NCBI GenBank assembly: GCA_905182465.1
Contig: CAJJBI010000006.1
Location: forward strand, 271,523-335,522
Reading direction: 5' to 3'
DNA from: Opitutaceae bacterium BACL24 MAG-120322-bin51
GTDB lineage: Bacteria > Verrucomicrobiota > Verrucomicrobiia > Opitutales > Coraliomargaritaceae
DNA length: 64,000 nt
Under the pieces are notes generated by a model. It was not told where the DNA came from. It worked only from the letters and a program-made list of their open reading frames with translations, and did no database searches. Below are positions 1 to 9,738 of this stretch, piece after piece. The stretch's first letter is position 1, and each line of letters opens with the position of its first letter. Made by a program: the position numbers and the translations under genes.

Positions 1-964
1 TTGTCAGCAGTAATCTGGCCAGAGTAGTTTAAGCTAAAAGCTTCGCCTAGTGCATGTAAACCGGAGAACGCGAATGTGCTCACGTCAGTGGTGTGCTTTG
101 CTTGGAATACAGAAGGGTTCTCACGCGAGTAGATGTAGTGATCCTTATGCTCTCTGTAGTAGGCTGTGATCTCAAAGTAGCTGCGTTCGCTATAATTTTG
201 GTAGTGATTGAACAAGAACAGACTGGTTTTTAAATTCTCAGTTTCATTGACACCGTATGGCGTATACATGTTTGGCCAGCCAAAGAACTTGGCCTGATAT
301 CCTGCGAAGAAATCCGTCTGCGAATTCGGACCGAGTATTTGCACACGTCCTGTGCTGCGGTCGAAGTCATGGTCGCCGAACTGGATAGTGCCATCGCTTT
401 CGGAGCGAGAGATTTCAGCTTCGACGCCCCAGCTCCATTCGCCGCTTTCGCCGAGTTGTCCTGTCAGTCCGTGATGGATCCGTTGGAAGTTGAGGTCGTG
501 GTCGCCACCGCCTACGGTAGGCTGCCGCCATCGGCGATCTGGCTCCAGCCGTAGCTAATGGTGCCGACCGTGCTGTTAAAACCGTAGAGTGCATTATCAG
601 CACCTATGAGAATATCCGGGCGTGTGAGCATCTCCGGTGCGATTGGCAGCTCTGCGAAGTAGTGCCCTGTTTGCGGATCGATCAAAGTTGCGCTACCGAC
701 ACGAAAACCAGTGTTCTCGAAGATGCCGCCTCGGATGGTGACATCACCCTGGGCCTCCGCCATATTGCGCGATTGCAGATCAACGCGCGGCTCGAACTCG
801 AGGTTGGAAACCGGTGATTCGTAGGTGGTGACAGGGCGGATGTTGGCCGTCTGTTGCGCGTCCACGTAGAGCGTCGGCAGGGTTTGGGTGCTCTCTGCTT
901 GCGCAAGCAATGGCAGAGTGGCGAGTGTGAGAATAGTCAGTGGGTAGGTTCTGCTTTGAATCAT
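1..964 (-). CDS. TonB-dependent receptor, N-terminal part (runs off window, frameshifted)
   Basis: Outer-membrane receptor that would import a ligand with energy from TonB. The N-terminus has a signal peptide ending around LLAQA, then a plug-like stretch with phrases such as DVTIRGGIFENTGFRVG and ADNALYGFNSTVGT that are typical of the plug domain. The frame starting at 964 (an upstream GTG at 967 is possible) hits a stop at 512. Reading on in another frame from about 508 gives a continuous barrel-like sequence (GVEAEISRSESDGT, FEITAYYREHKDHY) to the window edge, so I treat it as one gene with a single-base error. The ligand cannot be told; no ABC or TonB genes lie beside it. The C-terminal barrel is outside the window. 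Confidence 0.8.
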
Positions 965-1037
965 CACTAATTGCTAAAAAGAATACTCTTCAATAAATCA
1001 AATATTAATATAAAAAAATAAATACTTAACAATAGGA

Positions 1038-1367
1038 TTGATTTTCGGATTGGCTATTGTATGTGTCTTCTTTATATATTCCTTACAAAATACCATGGCA
1101 CTTTTAAATATCGGATTCGCAATTCTTATTATCAAAATGGTAATTTGCACCTTACCGGCTGTAATTGGCATCGCTTTGATTGTGAGTTCAGAAGAGAGTA
1201 AGCGTGAATTCCGTAACAAATTCTGCAGTAAGGTTTTCGGTATGAGTAACGCGATACCTTATCCCAAATTTGCGCGTACGATGGCTGTATTTGGTTCATT
1301 GATGCTTGCCTTCAGTCTGGTGAGCACCTGGTTCCTAGTCTTGCGTCCAATGTTCCTGGTTGAATGA
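1038..1367 (+). CDS. Small hypothetical membrane protein
   Basis: Unrecognised 109-residue protein with a TTG start; no in-frame ATG precedes it because a stop lies at 1011-1013. An internal ATG at 1095 is an alternative start. It is mostly hydrophobic, with segments around residues 1-20, 22-48 and 83-104 that look membrane-spanning, separated by a charged loop (SSEESKREFRNK). The flanks are AT-rich and it stands alone between the divergent receptor gene and the convergent exonuclease gene. Length and composition argue for a real gene, but there is no family match I can name. Confidence 0.45.
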   Translation: MIFGLAIVCVFFIYSLQNTMALLNIGFAILIIKMVICTLPAVIGIALIVSSEESKREFRNKFCSKVFGMSNAIPYPKFARTMAVFGSLMLAFSLVSTWFLVLRPMFLVE

Positions 1368-1490
1368 TACTAGAATTGTATCAGTTCTCGCTATCTTCCC
1401 ACCTCCGCTAATTTTCTAGTTGGGAGCAAATAGTTTCTTACTTCCTCCGCGGCTTTATTGCAACGGATTAGCGGGGTATTTAGGCTGCAG

Positions 1491-2099
1491 TTAACTATCC
1501 CGCTCTGCCACAGCCTGGCGGTAGATTTCGCGGCTGATCCATGCATCGGTCGCCGCATAGCGAACTTGCTTGTTGTCAAGTTTTGGGCGTGCCCAGTTCG
1601 TGACTTGAGCTGCTTTACTGATACGTCCTTGCAGTAAGAGTCCAGCAAGCGCGCGGAGGCCACGATTTTCGTAGCCGAGTTTTACCGTGATGTCAGCGAT
1701 CTCGACGAAGCCGTTGGGGGTGAAGTCTTCCATCGCGCGGAGTTCTTTGACGTCGTCTTTAATGGCGACACCCGTTTTTAAAATGTCGGGTGACTCTAGG
1801 ATTGGGAGGAGCGGATCAAAGGTCTCAGTTTCACTGATACGGAAGAGGTAGACGCAGTGCTCCGTGGCTAGCTGGATGAGTGCGGGCGGGTAGTAGTCGC
1901 CTTTTTTGAAGCTTGGTCGGGTCTCGGTGTCAAAGCCGAGGTGACTTTCGTTTGCCAGAATTGAGGCAGCGGCTTCCATCTCTTCGGCGGATTCCAATAT
2001 CTGGATCTCACCCTCCCATGCGATAAGTGGTAGCTCGTTAATCTCGGCTTTGCTAATTTTGCGTTTTTCGACAGGTAGGTTTTCGGTAGTTTCGGACAT
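1491..2099 (-). CDS. 3'-5' exonuclease, DEDDy (RNase D/WRN-exo-like)
   Basis: Single-domain nuclease of the DnaQ-like superfamily that removes 3'-terminal nucleotides from DNA or RNA. The ExoI motif appears as GFDTETRP (Asp and Glu for metal binding) near residue 55, ExoII lies around GVAIKDDVKELR, and ExoIII of the DEDDy type is RYAATDAW near the C-terminus (Tyr and the last Asp). At 202 residues it lacks the HRDC domains of full RNase D, so a WRN-exo-like stand-alone enzyme is the better label. It lies 16 bases downstream of the metallo-hydrolase gene on the same strand and may be co-transcribed. Substrate is not predictable from sequence. Confidence 0.85.
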   Translation of the reverse strand: MSETTENLPVEKRKISKAEINELPLIAWEGEIQILESAEEMEAAASILANESHLGFDTETRPSFKKGDYYPPALIQLATEHCVYLFRISETETFDPLLPILESPDILKTGVAIKDDVKELRAMEDFTPNGFVEIADITVKLGYENRGLRALAGLLLQGRISKAAQVTNWARPKLDNKQVRYAATDAWISREIYRQAVAERDS

Positions 2100-2115
2100 G
2101 AAGTAGTATTATTTC

Positions 2116-3090
2116 TTAGGCTTCGATCACTAAGCCATCGAAGGCAACTTTTATGTGCTCTGGAAAGCTTGTAGCGGGGTTACCCTGGGATAATTCTTTA
2201 TTATAGTCCTCGCAGTAGCGGAGCGCGCCCTGGTGGATTTCTTCGATCTCGGCGTCGGAATAGGCTGGCTCGTGGTGGGAAACGACGAGCTGGCGGACTT
2301 TGGCGCGTGCTGCTAGCTCGATCGCTGTCATATGATCAGAGTGCCCCCAGTTGCGCTTTTCTTTTCTTGCTTCCTCGGCGGTGTATTGCCCGTCGAAGAT
2401 AAGTATGTCGGCTTTATGTAGAAAATTGACAAACGGATAGCCTTCTTCTTGAGCTTCGGGGCCGTGTTCGGAGTCGGAGGAAAAGATGATACGCTTTTCG
2501 CCCTGCTCAAAGGAGTAGCCCCAAGAATCGCCAGGGTGCTGCTGTTTGATGGTGGTTACTTGGACATCACCGACGGCGAAACGCGCGCCGTCTTCTCGTA
2601 TGTCGAATTCGATCTCTGCTTGCATCGCCTCAAAGGGGACGGGGAAACAGGGTGCGTCCATTTGCGAGCGGATAGCTGACTCAGTAGTCTGATGGAATCC
2701 GTGAAAGACGATTCGGTTTCCCGGCTGATAGGCGGGAGCGAAAAAGGGGAATCCTTGAATGTGATCCCAGTGTAAGTGAGACACGAAGATATGGTAGGTG
2801 GCGGGCGGCGCATTTTTGCCGAGGCTGAGCGAAAAATCGCGTAGCCCCGTGCCAGCATCGCAAATGATATATTCTTTGGTGCCTGCTTCAATCTGAACGC
2901 AGGAAGTATTTGCCTTATAGGTACCGTGGGCGCTGTGGGGGAGTGTTTCTAGGTAGGTGTCAACTGCTTCAATGCTTGCGAACTCTAGCTCGCGGCTCGT
3001 CCAGATCGCTTCCTTGACTTTCTGGCGAATCGTCGCCGAGGAGGTCGGTGAGGGGAGTGAGCCACAAGAGCCCCAGATAATTGCCTTCAT
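2116..3090 (-). CDS. MBL-fold metallo-hydrolase
   Basis: Metallo-beta-lactamase-fold hydrolase of 324 residues, predicted cytoplasmic (no signal peptide). The metal-binding HxHxDH signature is visible as SHLHWDHIQGFPFF, with further ligands expected at SSDSEHG and the late VVSHHEPAYSD. The N-terminus (MKAIIWGSCGSLPSP) is the usual first strand of the fold in the cyclic-phosphate phosphodiesterase/RNase Z-like subgroup. The substrate is unknown; a phosphodiester is the usual guess for this subgroup. It precedes the exonuclease gene with only 16 bases between them, which hints at a nucleic-acid-related role, but that is inference. Confidence 0.82.
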   Translation of the reverse strand: MKAIIWGSCGSLPSPTSSATIRQKVKEAIWTSRELEFASIEAVDTYLETLPHSAHGTYKANTSCVQIEAGTKEYIICDAGTGLRDFSLSLGKNAPPATYHIFVSHLHWDHIQGFPFFAPAYQPGNRIVFHGFHQTTESAIRSQMDAPCFPVPFEAMQAEIEFDIREDGARFAVGDVQVTTIKQQHPGDSWGYSFEQGEKRIIFSSDSEHGPEAQEEGYPFVNFLHKADILIFDGQYTAEEARKEKRNWGHSDHMTAIELAARAKVRQLVVSHHEPAYSDAEIEEIHQGALRYCEDYNKELSQGNPATSFPEHIKVAFDGLVIEA

Positions 3091-3476
3091 GCTTTAAGGT
3101 AGAAGCCTCTAAGTTTATTTAGCGAAAACGGCGAGTAGGGAAAGCCCGAGTAGTATTCTTCTTATCATAATTGCTTGCCGTTGATAGATTGATTGAAAGG
3201 CACAGTAAACAGCATGATACGGTCATGGCGAGTTTGAAAAACGGTCTGAAGATCGGTGAAATTTCGCTTCAAGACTTCTGACAGTCGCTTTTGCGAGGAC
3301 TTTTCTATTGCGAGCGATGCGGGGCGAGCGATTCCGTTAATGGGGGCGTGCCTACAAGACAATCATGAACGAGGCGAGCCGTGCCAATTGCGCGACCGCT
3401 TAGGATACCAAGATAATTATAAATCAGTCACTGGAGTGTGTAATTGGACTCGAAACCCCGCACTGTCTTTTAATTT
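3091..3476. other. Intergenic stretch without a supported gene
   Basis: These 386 bases separate two minus-strand genes. They contain a 65-codon minus-strand frame (3165-3362) and the front of a plus-strand frame that runs into the gamma-carbonic-anhydrase gene. Neither has a recognisable protein sequence or a convincing ribosome binding site. No tRNA, repeat or clear terminator is seen. It may hold the promoter of the MBL gene. Confidence 0.5.
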
Positions 3477-4004
3477 CTATCCGAAGCGCTGTTTGTGCCC
3501 CCGAGATACGTTTACGTATTTTTCAGCCAGACCTTTGAGCTTAGCCCGTTCTTCATCACTGAGCGAACGCACGACCTTGGCGGGCACGCCTAGCACCAGT
3601 GAACCTTCTGGTATTTGGGTGTCTTTGGTCACGACTGCACCCGCGCCGACGATCGATTGTGCCCCGATCGAAGCACCGTCTAGGATAGTGGCCCGCATGC
3701 CGACTAGGCATTCGTTGCCGATCTCACACGCGTGGATTATGGCCGAGTGGCCGATAGTGACATAGCTGCCAATCTTTACGCCAAAGTCGTCCGCAAGGTG
3801 GATGACTGTGCCGTCTTGAACGTTAGAGCCTTCACCGATCTCGATTGTGTTAATGTCGCCTCGTAGCACCGCGTTGTGCCAGACACTGGAGTTGTGCCCC
3901 AGCGAAACGGCGCCGATCACGATAGCGCCTTTGGCGACGTAGGTACTCTCCTCGATCTGGGGCCTTTGATCTAAAAAAGTGGCGAGGCGTTCTTCAATGG
4001 TCAT
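3477..4004 (-). CDS. Gamma-carbonic-anhydrase-like hexapeptide-repeat protein
   Basis: Left-handed beta-helix protein of 175 residues in the YrdA/PaaY/gamma-CA family, expected as a trimer with metal bound between subunits. Hexapeptide repeats run through residues 20-150 (KGAIVIGAVSLGHNSSVWHN, GEGSNVQDGTVIHL). The metal-ligand pattern His...His-x-x-x-x-His is plausible at HLADDFG, TIGHSAIIHACEIG. The C-terminus has the usual short helix. Genuine carbonic anhydrase activity is not assured in this family because many bacterial members lack it or act on other substrates. It is monocistronic as far as can be seen, starting with ATG at 4004. Confidence 0.85.
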   Translation of the reverse strand: MTIEERLATFLDQRPQIEESTYVAKGAIVIGAVSLGHNSSVWHNAVLRGDINTIEIGEGSNVQDGTVIHLADDFGVKIGSYVTIGHSAIIHACEIGNECLVGMRATILDGASIGAQSIVGAGAVVTKDTQIPEGSLVLGVPAKVVRSLSDEERAKLKGLAEKYVNVSRGHKQRFG

Positions 4005-4224
4005 GAGCTTTGATAAAATAAAGGAGGAGGGCTTGATGACAGGTCAATCACTGACTTTTTAGTTTTTGAAACCGAGACGATGGTCAAGAAATAGTGATTA
4101 TTCTCACCTTAGTCATCTTCCAGTTCGTAGATAATTTCTTGTGTAGACTGGTCTTAGGGTATTGCAGGATTTCATATATGCAGGGTGCATGTGCTTTGTA
4201 TGGAATTAAAGCGTCCTTCCCTAA

Positions 4225-4884
4225 TTAAAAAAGCATCATCTGATCATCCGTGAGGGGAGAGGTCGCTTCGATGAGGCGGCTGTCTTTATTCAGCACGCTG
4301 TTGACCCGGCGGGAGACGGTATGTTTTTCGAGAATCACCTCGCTAGCCAGCGATTGAACGTCTCTTGTGCCGAGCTCACCATTCAGCCAGGAAACTTTGC
4401 TTTCCTGCTTTAAGATCACGGGCATGCGTTCGTGAATATTATGGATCGAAGTGAGAGCTTTGGTTGTTAAAATGACAAAATAGGGCGGTGATTCGTAGCC
4501 GGTTGACGGAAACCAAAGCCCAGCGAAGTAGTGCAAAGTATCTTGAGGTGGATAGATGAAGTAGGGCTGCTTGGTGATGCCGTCTTGATACCACTCGTAA
4601 AAGCCGTTAGTGGGAAGTAGGCAACGATGTGCATTCCAGCTTTCGCGAAATCGAGGTGTGGTATCCGCGGTCTCGATACGCGCGTTGATATGGAAATTCT
4701 GCGGCGTGCGTAGCCCCCAGTGCATCATCGTTGCTACAGGATGCACCTTGTCGCGAGTGGCGATGCTCAAGGTTTCACGACCAGGGGCTATGTTGTAGTT
4801 TGGCTCGTAGGCTTCGGGCAGTGCGAGCGCGATGGCTTCGGCGAGCACCTTTTTATTGGTATGTAATGTATAGCGGCCACACAT
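4225..4884 (-). CDS. SOS response-associated peptidase (SRAP/YedK/HMCES family)
   Basis: Protein that crosslinks to abasic sites in single-stranded DNA through its N-terminal cysteine. The start MCGRYTL gives the invariant Cys2 exposed after Met removal. Other family landmarks are NYNIAPG, NARIETA, RCLLPTNGFYEW (catalytic Asn/Glu region) and HERMPVIL (active-site His). At 219 residues it is full length. It stands alone between the gamma-CA gene and the polymerase subunit gene, about 110 bases from the latter. Its regulation by DNA damage is known for some relatives; no LexA box was identified here. Confidence 0.92.
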   Translation of the reverse strand: MCGRYTLHTNKKVLAEAIALALPEAYEPNYNIAPGRETLSIATRDKVHPVATMMHWGLRTPQNFHINARIETADTTPRFRESWNAHRCLLPTNGFYEWYQDGITKQPYFIYPPQDTLHYFAGLWFPSTGYESPPYFVILTTKALTSIHNIHERMPVILKQESKVSWLNGELGTRDVQSLASEVILEKHTVSRRVNSVLNKDSRLIEATSPLTDDQMMLF

Positions 4885-4997
4885 TCTAAAAAAATAATGG
4901 GTAGATGGATAAAGTCTTAATCTTACTAGTCATCTCGTTGTTACAGTCTTGTAGATTAGGACTACTATTAATATGCAGAGGAATTATGGTCTCTGGG

Positions 4998-5975
4998 TTA
5001 TCTCGCGAGTGTCCAAATTCTTAATGAACTTAAAAAGAAGAGCTCCAAGGCGGCCGCTTGGTTGAAGTTGATTTCCATGAGGCCTGCCGAGCGTTCCAGC
5101 GCTTCAGTTGCCCGGTGGAGGGCACTGGCAGGGAGTTCGCCTTTATTGAGCGCTTCGACCTCACGGGCAAATCCAGCTGTGGCCTTTTCGATCTCGCCGA
5201 AGAGTTGCTTTCGATAGCCTTTGCTTAGACCGACTTCCATCGCGTCCTTCTCATCGGCTGTCACGTGGTCGGGGAGTGCTTCCTTTTGCATCTTCCAAGC
5301 TTCGGAGGTCATAGCCTTGAGGATGGTTTGAAAGCGAGCATTTAGCCCATAGGCACCCATCATAATGTGGGGGATTGTTTTCTTGTTGGGGCCTTTCAGG
5401 AGGCGACCTAGCCATTCGCGGTAGGCCACGACCCATGAAGCCCAATCTGGATGTTGAATGGTTTCGATAGTAGCAGGGATACGAAAATTGAGGCAACGGC
5501 TTCGTATGGTGTCGAGCAGGTCGTAGGGGCGCGTCGTCAATAGAAAGAGAGTCGTGCCTGCCGGCGGTTCTTCGAGGGTTTTCAGGAAGGCGTTGGCCGA
5601 GGCGGCGTTCATTCGGTCGGCGTCGATCACGATGCCGACTTTGCGTCCACCTTGATTGGAGCTTTTTGCAATATCGATGACCAGCTTGCGCATGGTATTA
5701 TTGTCTTCGGTTTTGCCCACCTTGATCAGGCGTGCTCTGCCACTGGGGCGTAGGGTGAAACAGTCGGCGTGCTTAAATGGGTCACGTTTTGTTTCGAGTA
5801 GATTTGCCGCGATTGCACGAACAATTGTTTCGAGGCTTTCTAAGCTCTCGCCGTGGAGGAGTATCCCGTGCCCGAGTCGATTCTGCGCGAGCGAGCGTTC
5901 GAGTACTTCGACGGCGCGCGTGCCGCGCAGTGAATCGGGGAGTGATTCAGAGAGTGTTATGGATTTTTCGCTCAT
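4998..5975 (-). CDS. holB: DNA polymerase III subunit delta' (clamp loader)
   Basis: AAA+-fold clamp-loader subunit. The sequence shows LGHGILLHGES in place of a classical P-loop, a degenerate nucleotide site as expected for delta', then the KTLEEPPAGTTLFLLTT and DTIRSRCLNFR motifs characteristic of the family, and a helical C-terminal domain. I chose the start at MSEKSITLSES (5975) because the longer frame from 6023 would run into the divergent nth promoter region. The zinc-binding cysteines present in many clamp-loader subunits are not evident. It is divergently arranged with nth, about 66 bases apart. Confidence 0.85.
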   Translation of the reverse strand: MSEKSITLSESLPDSLRGTRAVEVLERSLAQNRLGHGILLHGESLESLETIVRAIAANLLETKRDPFKHADCFTLRPSGRARLIKVGKTEDNNTMRKLVIDIAKSSNQGGRKVGIVIDADRMNAASANAFLKTLEEPPAGTTLFLLTTRPYDLLDTIRSRCLNFRIPATIETIQHPDWASWVVAYREWLGRLLKGPNKKTIPHIMMGAYGLNARFQTILKAMTSEAWKMQKEALPDHVTADEKDAMEVGLSKGYRKQLFGEIEKATAGFAREVEALNKGELPASALHRATEALERSAGLMEINFNQAAALELFFLSSLRIWTLAR

Positions 5976-6041
5976 CAGTGATTTGCATTTTTGGGCAAAG
6001 TTTACACTGTGGGCAAGTCGCAACCTCTAACTCTTTCTCTC

Positions 6042-6695
<654 letters not shown>

Positions 6696-6699
6696 GCAT

Positions 6700-6900
6700 T
6701 TATTCACCAAACACCGAATCACTGCTTCCAAAGTCGAAGGCTTTTGCTTGGAAGCTAGTGGTTCTGGTGAACGGCTCCGTTTTGGCCGAAGGATCAGATT
6801 GGAAGGCTGAGTCTATAGTTTTGGGCTGAATTGCTTGTTTGAAATCAATTTCAAATTCGCTGCGCTTGGTTTGTTGCGCGGTCACCTGCGACGGTTCCAT
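6700..6900 (-). CDS. Small hypothetical protein overlapping the lipoate ligase end
   Basis: A 66-residue frame whose ATG lies within the last codons of the lipoate-ligase gene (overlap 19 bases, different frame), so translation could be coupled. It is soluble-looking and rich in Ser, Phe, Lys and Asp/Glu, with no membrane segment or known motif. The stop is four bases from the convergent nth gene. It fills the whole gap between these genes, which supports it being real, but no family is recognised. Confidence 0.4.
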   Translation of the reverse strand: MEPSQVTAQQTKRSEFEIDFKQAIQPKTIDSAFQSDPSAKTEPFTRTTSFQAKAFDFGSSDSVFGE

Positions 6901-7625
6901 GCGTCGCCGGCGAAGCGTTGCTTTTCACGCTCGATCTGTTCGCTTTTAAAGAGAGGGCGGATGTCTTCAAGCTCGCTAGGCTCTAGATCTAAGGTGTTGG
7001 CTAGGTGTGCTAGTAGGAGTCTTTGAAAGGTAATGAAATTGAAGGTTTCGGGTAGGACGCTGCGGTCGATTGAGCCTTGAATAAGGAGTCCCTGCCGGGA
7101 GCGCTTCATGGCGGCTCCAGCTATTTTTTGGCCATCAGGGTGGAGCACATCGTTGGCGGCGGGGGTGGCGAAGCAGTGGGTGGGGATGTCGCTAGCGACG
7201 GGCAACTCTTCGCAGTGGCGGGGGCAGGGGGCGAGGCGACTGTCGATACCGATCTTAGTAAGCGACTGGCTGATCGCATCATGGATTTGCGCGTAAAGGT
7301 TGGTCGCGGGGCTTGAAGTGACAGGTATCGAGCTATGGAGAATGAGTGCGTATGTCCAGTCGTTACGATGATCAACGATACCGCCGCCAGTCATGCGGCG
7401 GGTGAGGGTGGCACTGGCCTGAGCTGGCTCGATAGGCGCATGGGCTGAGGCAAATTCAGAGACTACTTTGTGGTAGTGCTGTGCGTAGCCAAATGTGACG
7501 GCTGGCCCTAGCCATCCGTAGTGGCGGAAGGCGGCTAGGCCTACGGGCATACTTGCAAGTAGTGCGGCGTCTATCGCCATGTTGGTCGCGGCGTCACCGA
7601 AGGCATTGGGGAGGGCGATGAACAT
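6882..7625 (-). CDS. Lipoate-protein ligase A-like protein (BPL/LPL catalytic fold)
   Basis: Member of the biotin/lipoate ligase fold, expected to attach or transfer lipoyl or octanoyl groups to E2/GcvH proteins. The LplA signature is visible as RRMTGGGIVDHRNDWTYAL, and the catalytic Lys is likely in QKIAGAAMKRSRQGLLIQG. The N-terminus DAATNMAIDAALL matches the usual NMAxDE-like opening. At 247 residues it lacks the C-terminal accessory domain of E. coli LplA, so it could be a ligase working with a separate domain or an octanoyl-transferase. The downstream 66-residue frame overlaps its end. Confidence 0.82.
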   Translation of the reverse strand: MFIALPNAFGDAATNMAIDAALLASMPVGLAAFRHYGWLGPAVTFGYAQHYHKVVSEFASAHAPIEPAQASATLTRRMTGGGIVDHRNDWTYALILHSSIPVTSSPATNLYAQIHDAISQSLTKIGIDSRLAPCPRHCEELPVASDIPTHCFATPAANDVLHPDGQKIAGAAMKRSRQGLLIQGSIDRSVLPETFNFITFQRLLLAHLANTLDLEPSELEDIRPLFKSEQIEREKQRFAGDAWNRRR

Positions 7626-7668
7626 TAGTTAGTTGGCATGCGTGCTTGTTTTCTGAGCACGCTACGCT

Positions 7669-8562
7669 TTATGCGTTGAGCGGCTCGATCCGGGTGAGCT
7701 CTTCGAGTTGCGCCTCAAAGTCGATGGGTTTGGTTTTGAGTTTGGAGACGATGGGGTTGAGGTTAAAGGTAAGATTAGCGGGTCTAGAGTCGTCGTCGCG
7801 GCAGGCGGACTCGATTGCGTCTAGTGGCAGGCCGAAGTGCTTTAAGATGCGTTGCCCCATTTCGAAGCGGCTGAGGGTTTCACTGCCCGCCCAGTGAAAG
7901 AGGCCATGGAGGTCACGGCGCTCAGTCAGTTCGAGGAGGACTTCGGCCACATTGGAAGCGGAGCAGGGTTGCCGCATTTCATCGCAGAAGAGCTTGGGCT
8001 TTTTGCCGGCGTGGATCGCAGCGATTAGTTTCTCATGGACGCTACGCTGGCCGCCAGGACTGTTGCCCATGAGAATAGGGATGCGGAGTACGATGGGATC
8101 TTCGGGGTTGTGCTCGAGCACCTCGCGCTCGGCCATGAGCTTAGTTTGACCGTAGAGATTAGTCGGTGCCGGCATGTCAGTCGAGCGATAGGGTTGCTCA
8201 GATTGGCCGTCAAAAACCATATCCGTGGAGACGTGGAGTAGGCGCGCGCCAAGGTGGGTGGAGAGTTGTGCGAGGAGGCGGGGCAGGGCGACGTTGATTT
8301 TTTCGGCGTGCTTCGCGTCGGCTTCGACAGTGGTGGGGTTTGAAATAGCAGCACAGTTAACAATGACGTCTGGCCAGAGTTGAATCGCGATGTTGGTCAG
8401 CTCTTCGGGCTGTGATGCGTCCAGCTGGATCGTCCTAGTTAGACCGTCGGCGATTGGACGGTTTTGGTTATAAAGCGCGGTTACGGAGTGGCCGCGGCGG
8501 ACGGCGGCCTGCGCATATGCATGGCCAAGGAGTCCGGAGGCTCCAGTGAGTAAAATCTTCAT
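7669..8562 (-). CDS. RmlD-like sugar-nucleotide reductase (extended SDR)
   Basis: NAD(P)-dependent reductase resembling dTDP-4-dehydrorhamnose reductase. The N-terminal dinucleotide motif is LLTGASGLLGHAYA and the catalytic YxxxK is in NLYGQTKLMAE, preceded by VSTDMVFDG as in RmlD. Length is 297 residues, normal. No other rhamnose-pathway genes (rmlA, B, C) are nearby, so the true substrate is uncertain; stand-alone members also occur as methionine adenosyltransferase-beta-like proteins. It lies 43 bases upstream of the lipoate-ligase gene on the same strand. Confidence 0.8.
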   Translation of the reverse strand: MKILLTGASGLLGHAYAQAAVRRGHSVTALYNQNRPIADGLTRTIQLDASQPEELTNIAIQLWPDVIVNCAAISNPTTVEADAKHAEKINVALPRLLAQLSTHLGARLLHVSTDMVFDGQSEQPYRSTDMPAPTNLYGQTKLMAEREVLEHNPEDPIVLRIPILMGNSPGGQRSVHEKLIAAIHAGKKPKLFCDEMRQPCSASNVAEVLLELTERRDLHGLFHWAGSETLSRFEMGQRILKHFGLPLDAIESACRDDDSRPANLTFNLNPIVSKLKTKPIDFEAQLEELTRIEPLNA

Positions 8563-8626
8563 GGTTTATTAGGCTTTGTTTTGTTGCAATCGAGTTTAAG
8601 GGAGGCAAGTTCAAAGCTCTCTAATA

Positions 8627-9736
8627 ATGAAATACGCTGAACTCGCGAATGCTGGTGTGCATGAACAGCCGGTCTATGAGCCCGGAAAACCTATTGAGTA
8701 TGTGGCTCAGGAGTTTGGACTAGAGCCTGCTCAGATTGCTAAACTCGCCTCGAATGAAAATCCGTTTGGAGCCTCTCCGAAGGCGATGGCGGCTGCGCAG
8801 GCTTCACTGAAGAGTGCGCATCTCTATCCGGATGGTGGTTGCGGTGAACTGCGGGCGGCGATCGCTGAAGTTCGAGGCGTGGATGAGGGCACCATCATAG
8901 TAGGTAATGGCTCAAACGAGATCATCGAACTGCTGGGGCACGCGTTTCTGCGCCCTGGGCTAGAAGTGGTCATGGGTGAGCAGGCCTTTATCGTTTATAA
9001 ATTAGTCACAAAGCTTTTTGGCGCAACTCCTGTCGAGGTACCTATGCTGGACTTCGGTCATAACCTCAAAGCGATGCGTGCGGCGGTCACGGACCGTACG
9101 CGCCTCTTGTTTGTAGCTAGCCCGAACAATCCGACCGGGATGGCTAATTCGGAAGCTGATCTGATTGAGTTGGCTGAGTCTTTACCAGAGCACGTGATTC
9201 TTTGTTTGGATGAAGCGTATGCTGAGTATCTTGAGAGCGCGCCGGATCTACGTCTACAGATAGAGACTGGGCGAAAGGTTTTTTGCCTGCGGACTTTTTC
9301 TAAGATCTACGGATTGGGCGGGTTAAGAGTCGGCTATGGCTACGGTGACTCTAAACTTATCCAGTTGTTGCAACGTGTTCGGCAGCCTTTTAATGTGAGT
9401 TCAGTGGCTCAAGCGGCGGCCACAGCGGCGCTGAGTGATCACGGATTTCTCGATATGTGCCGCTCGGCCAATGAGGCTGGACGGAAGCAACTTGTCGAGG
9501 GTATGGAAGCGCTTGGCTACGCGACGATTGGTGGGCAGGCGAACTTTGTGCTTTCCATGGTTGGCGATGGCGGGGCATTTTTTAAGGCGCTTCAGCAGCG
9601 GGGTATCATTGTGCGACCTTTAGCTCCTTATGGCATGGCAGAGTTTGTCCGGATTACCATAGGGACGCCGACCGATAACGAGCGCCTGCTTGAAGCGACT
9701 CGTGAGATCGCGCAAAGTTCGGAAGTTTCTGCTTAA
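8627..9736 (+). CDS. hisC: Histidinol-phosphate aminotransferase (first copy)
   Basis: PLP-dependent class I/II aminotransferase. Family landmarks are LASNENPFG, VASPNNPTGMA, LDEAYAEYLE and the PLP-lysine region FSKIYGLGGLRVGY, with FVRITIGT near the C-terminus. Length is 369 residues. It sits away from the other his genes, whereas a second paralogue lies next to hisB near 49-50 kb. This copy could therefore serve aromatic amino-acid transamination or be a HisC2 type. It starts at ATG 8627 and is followed after two bases by the CBS/CorC gene, so the two are likely co-transcribed. Confidence 0.85.
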   Translation: MKYAELANAGVHEQPVYEPGKPIEYVAQEFGLEPAQIAKLASNENPFGASPKAMAAAQASLKSAHLYPDGGCGELRAAIAEVRGVDEGTIIVGNGSNEIIELLGHAFLRPGLEVVMGEQAFIVYKLVTKLFGATPVEVPMLDFGHNLKAMRAAVTDRTRLLFVASPNNPTGMANSEADLIELAESLPEHVILCLDEAYAEYLESAPDLRLQIETGRKVFCLRTFSKIYGLGGLRVGYGYGDSKLIQLLQRVRQPFNVSSVAQAAATAALSDHGFLDMCRSANEAGRKQLVEGMEALGYATIGGQANFVLSMVGDGGAFFKALQQRGIIVRPLAPYGMAEFVRITIGTPTDNERLLEATREIAQSSEVSA

Positions 9737-9738
9737 TT

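Noticed and set aside
3165..3765. Minus-strand 65-codon frame (3165-3362) and plus-strand 169-codon frame (3256-3765)
   Set aside because: The plus frame runs antisense through the gamma-CA gene; neither has a family-like sequence or start site.
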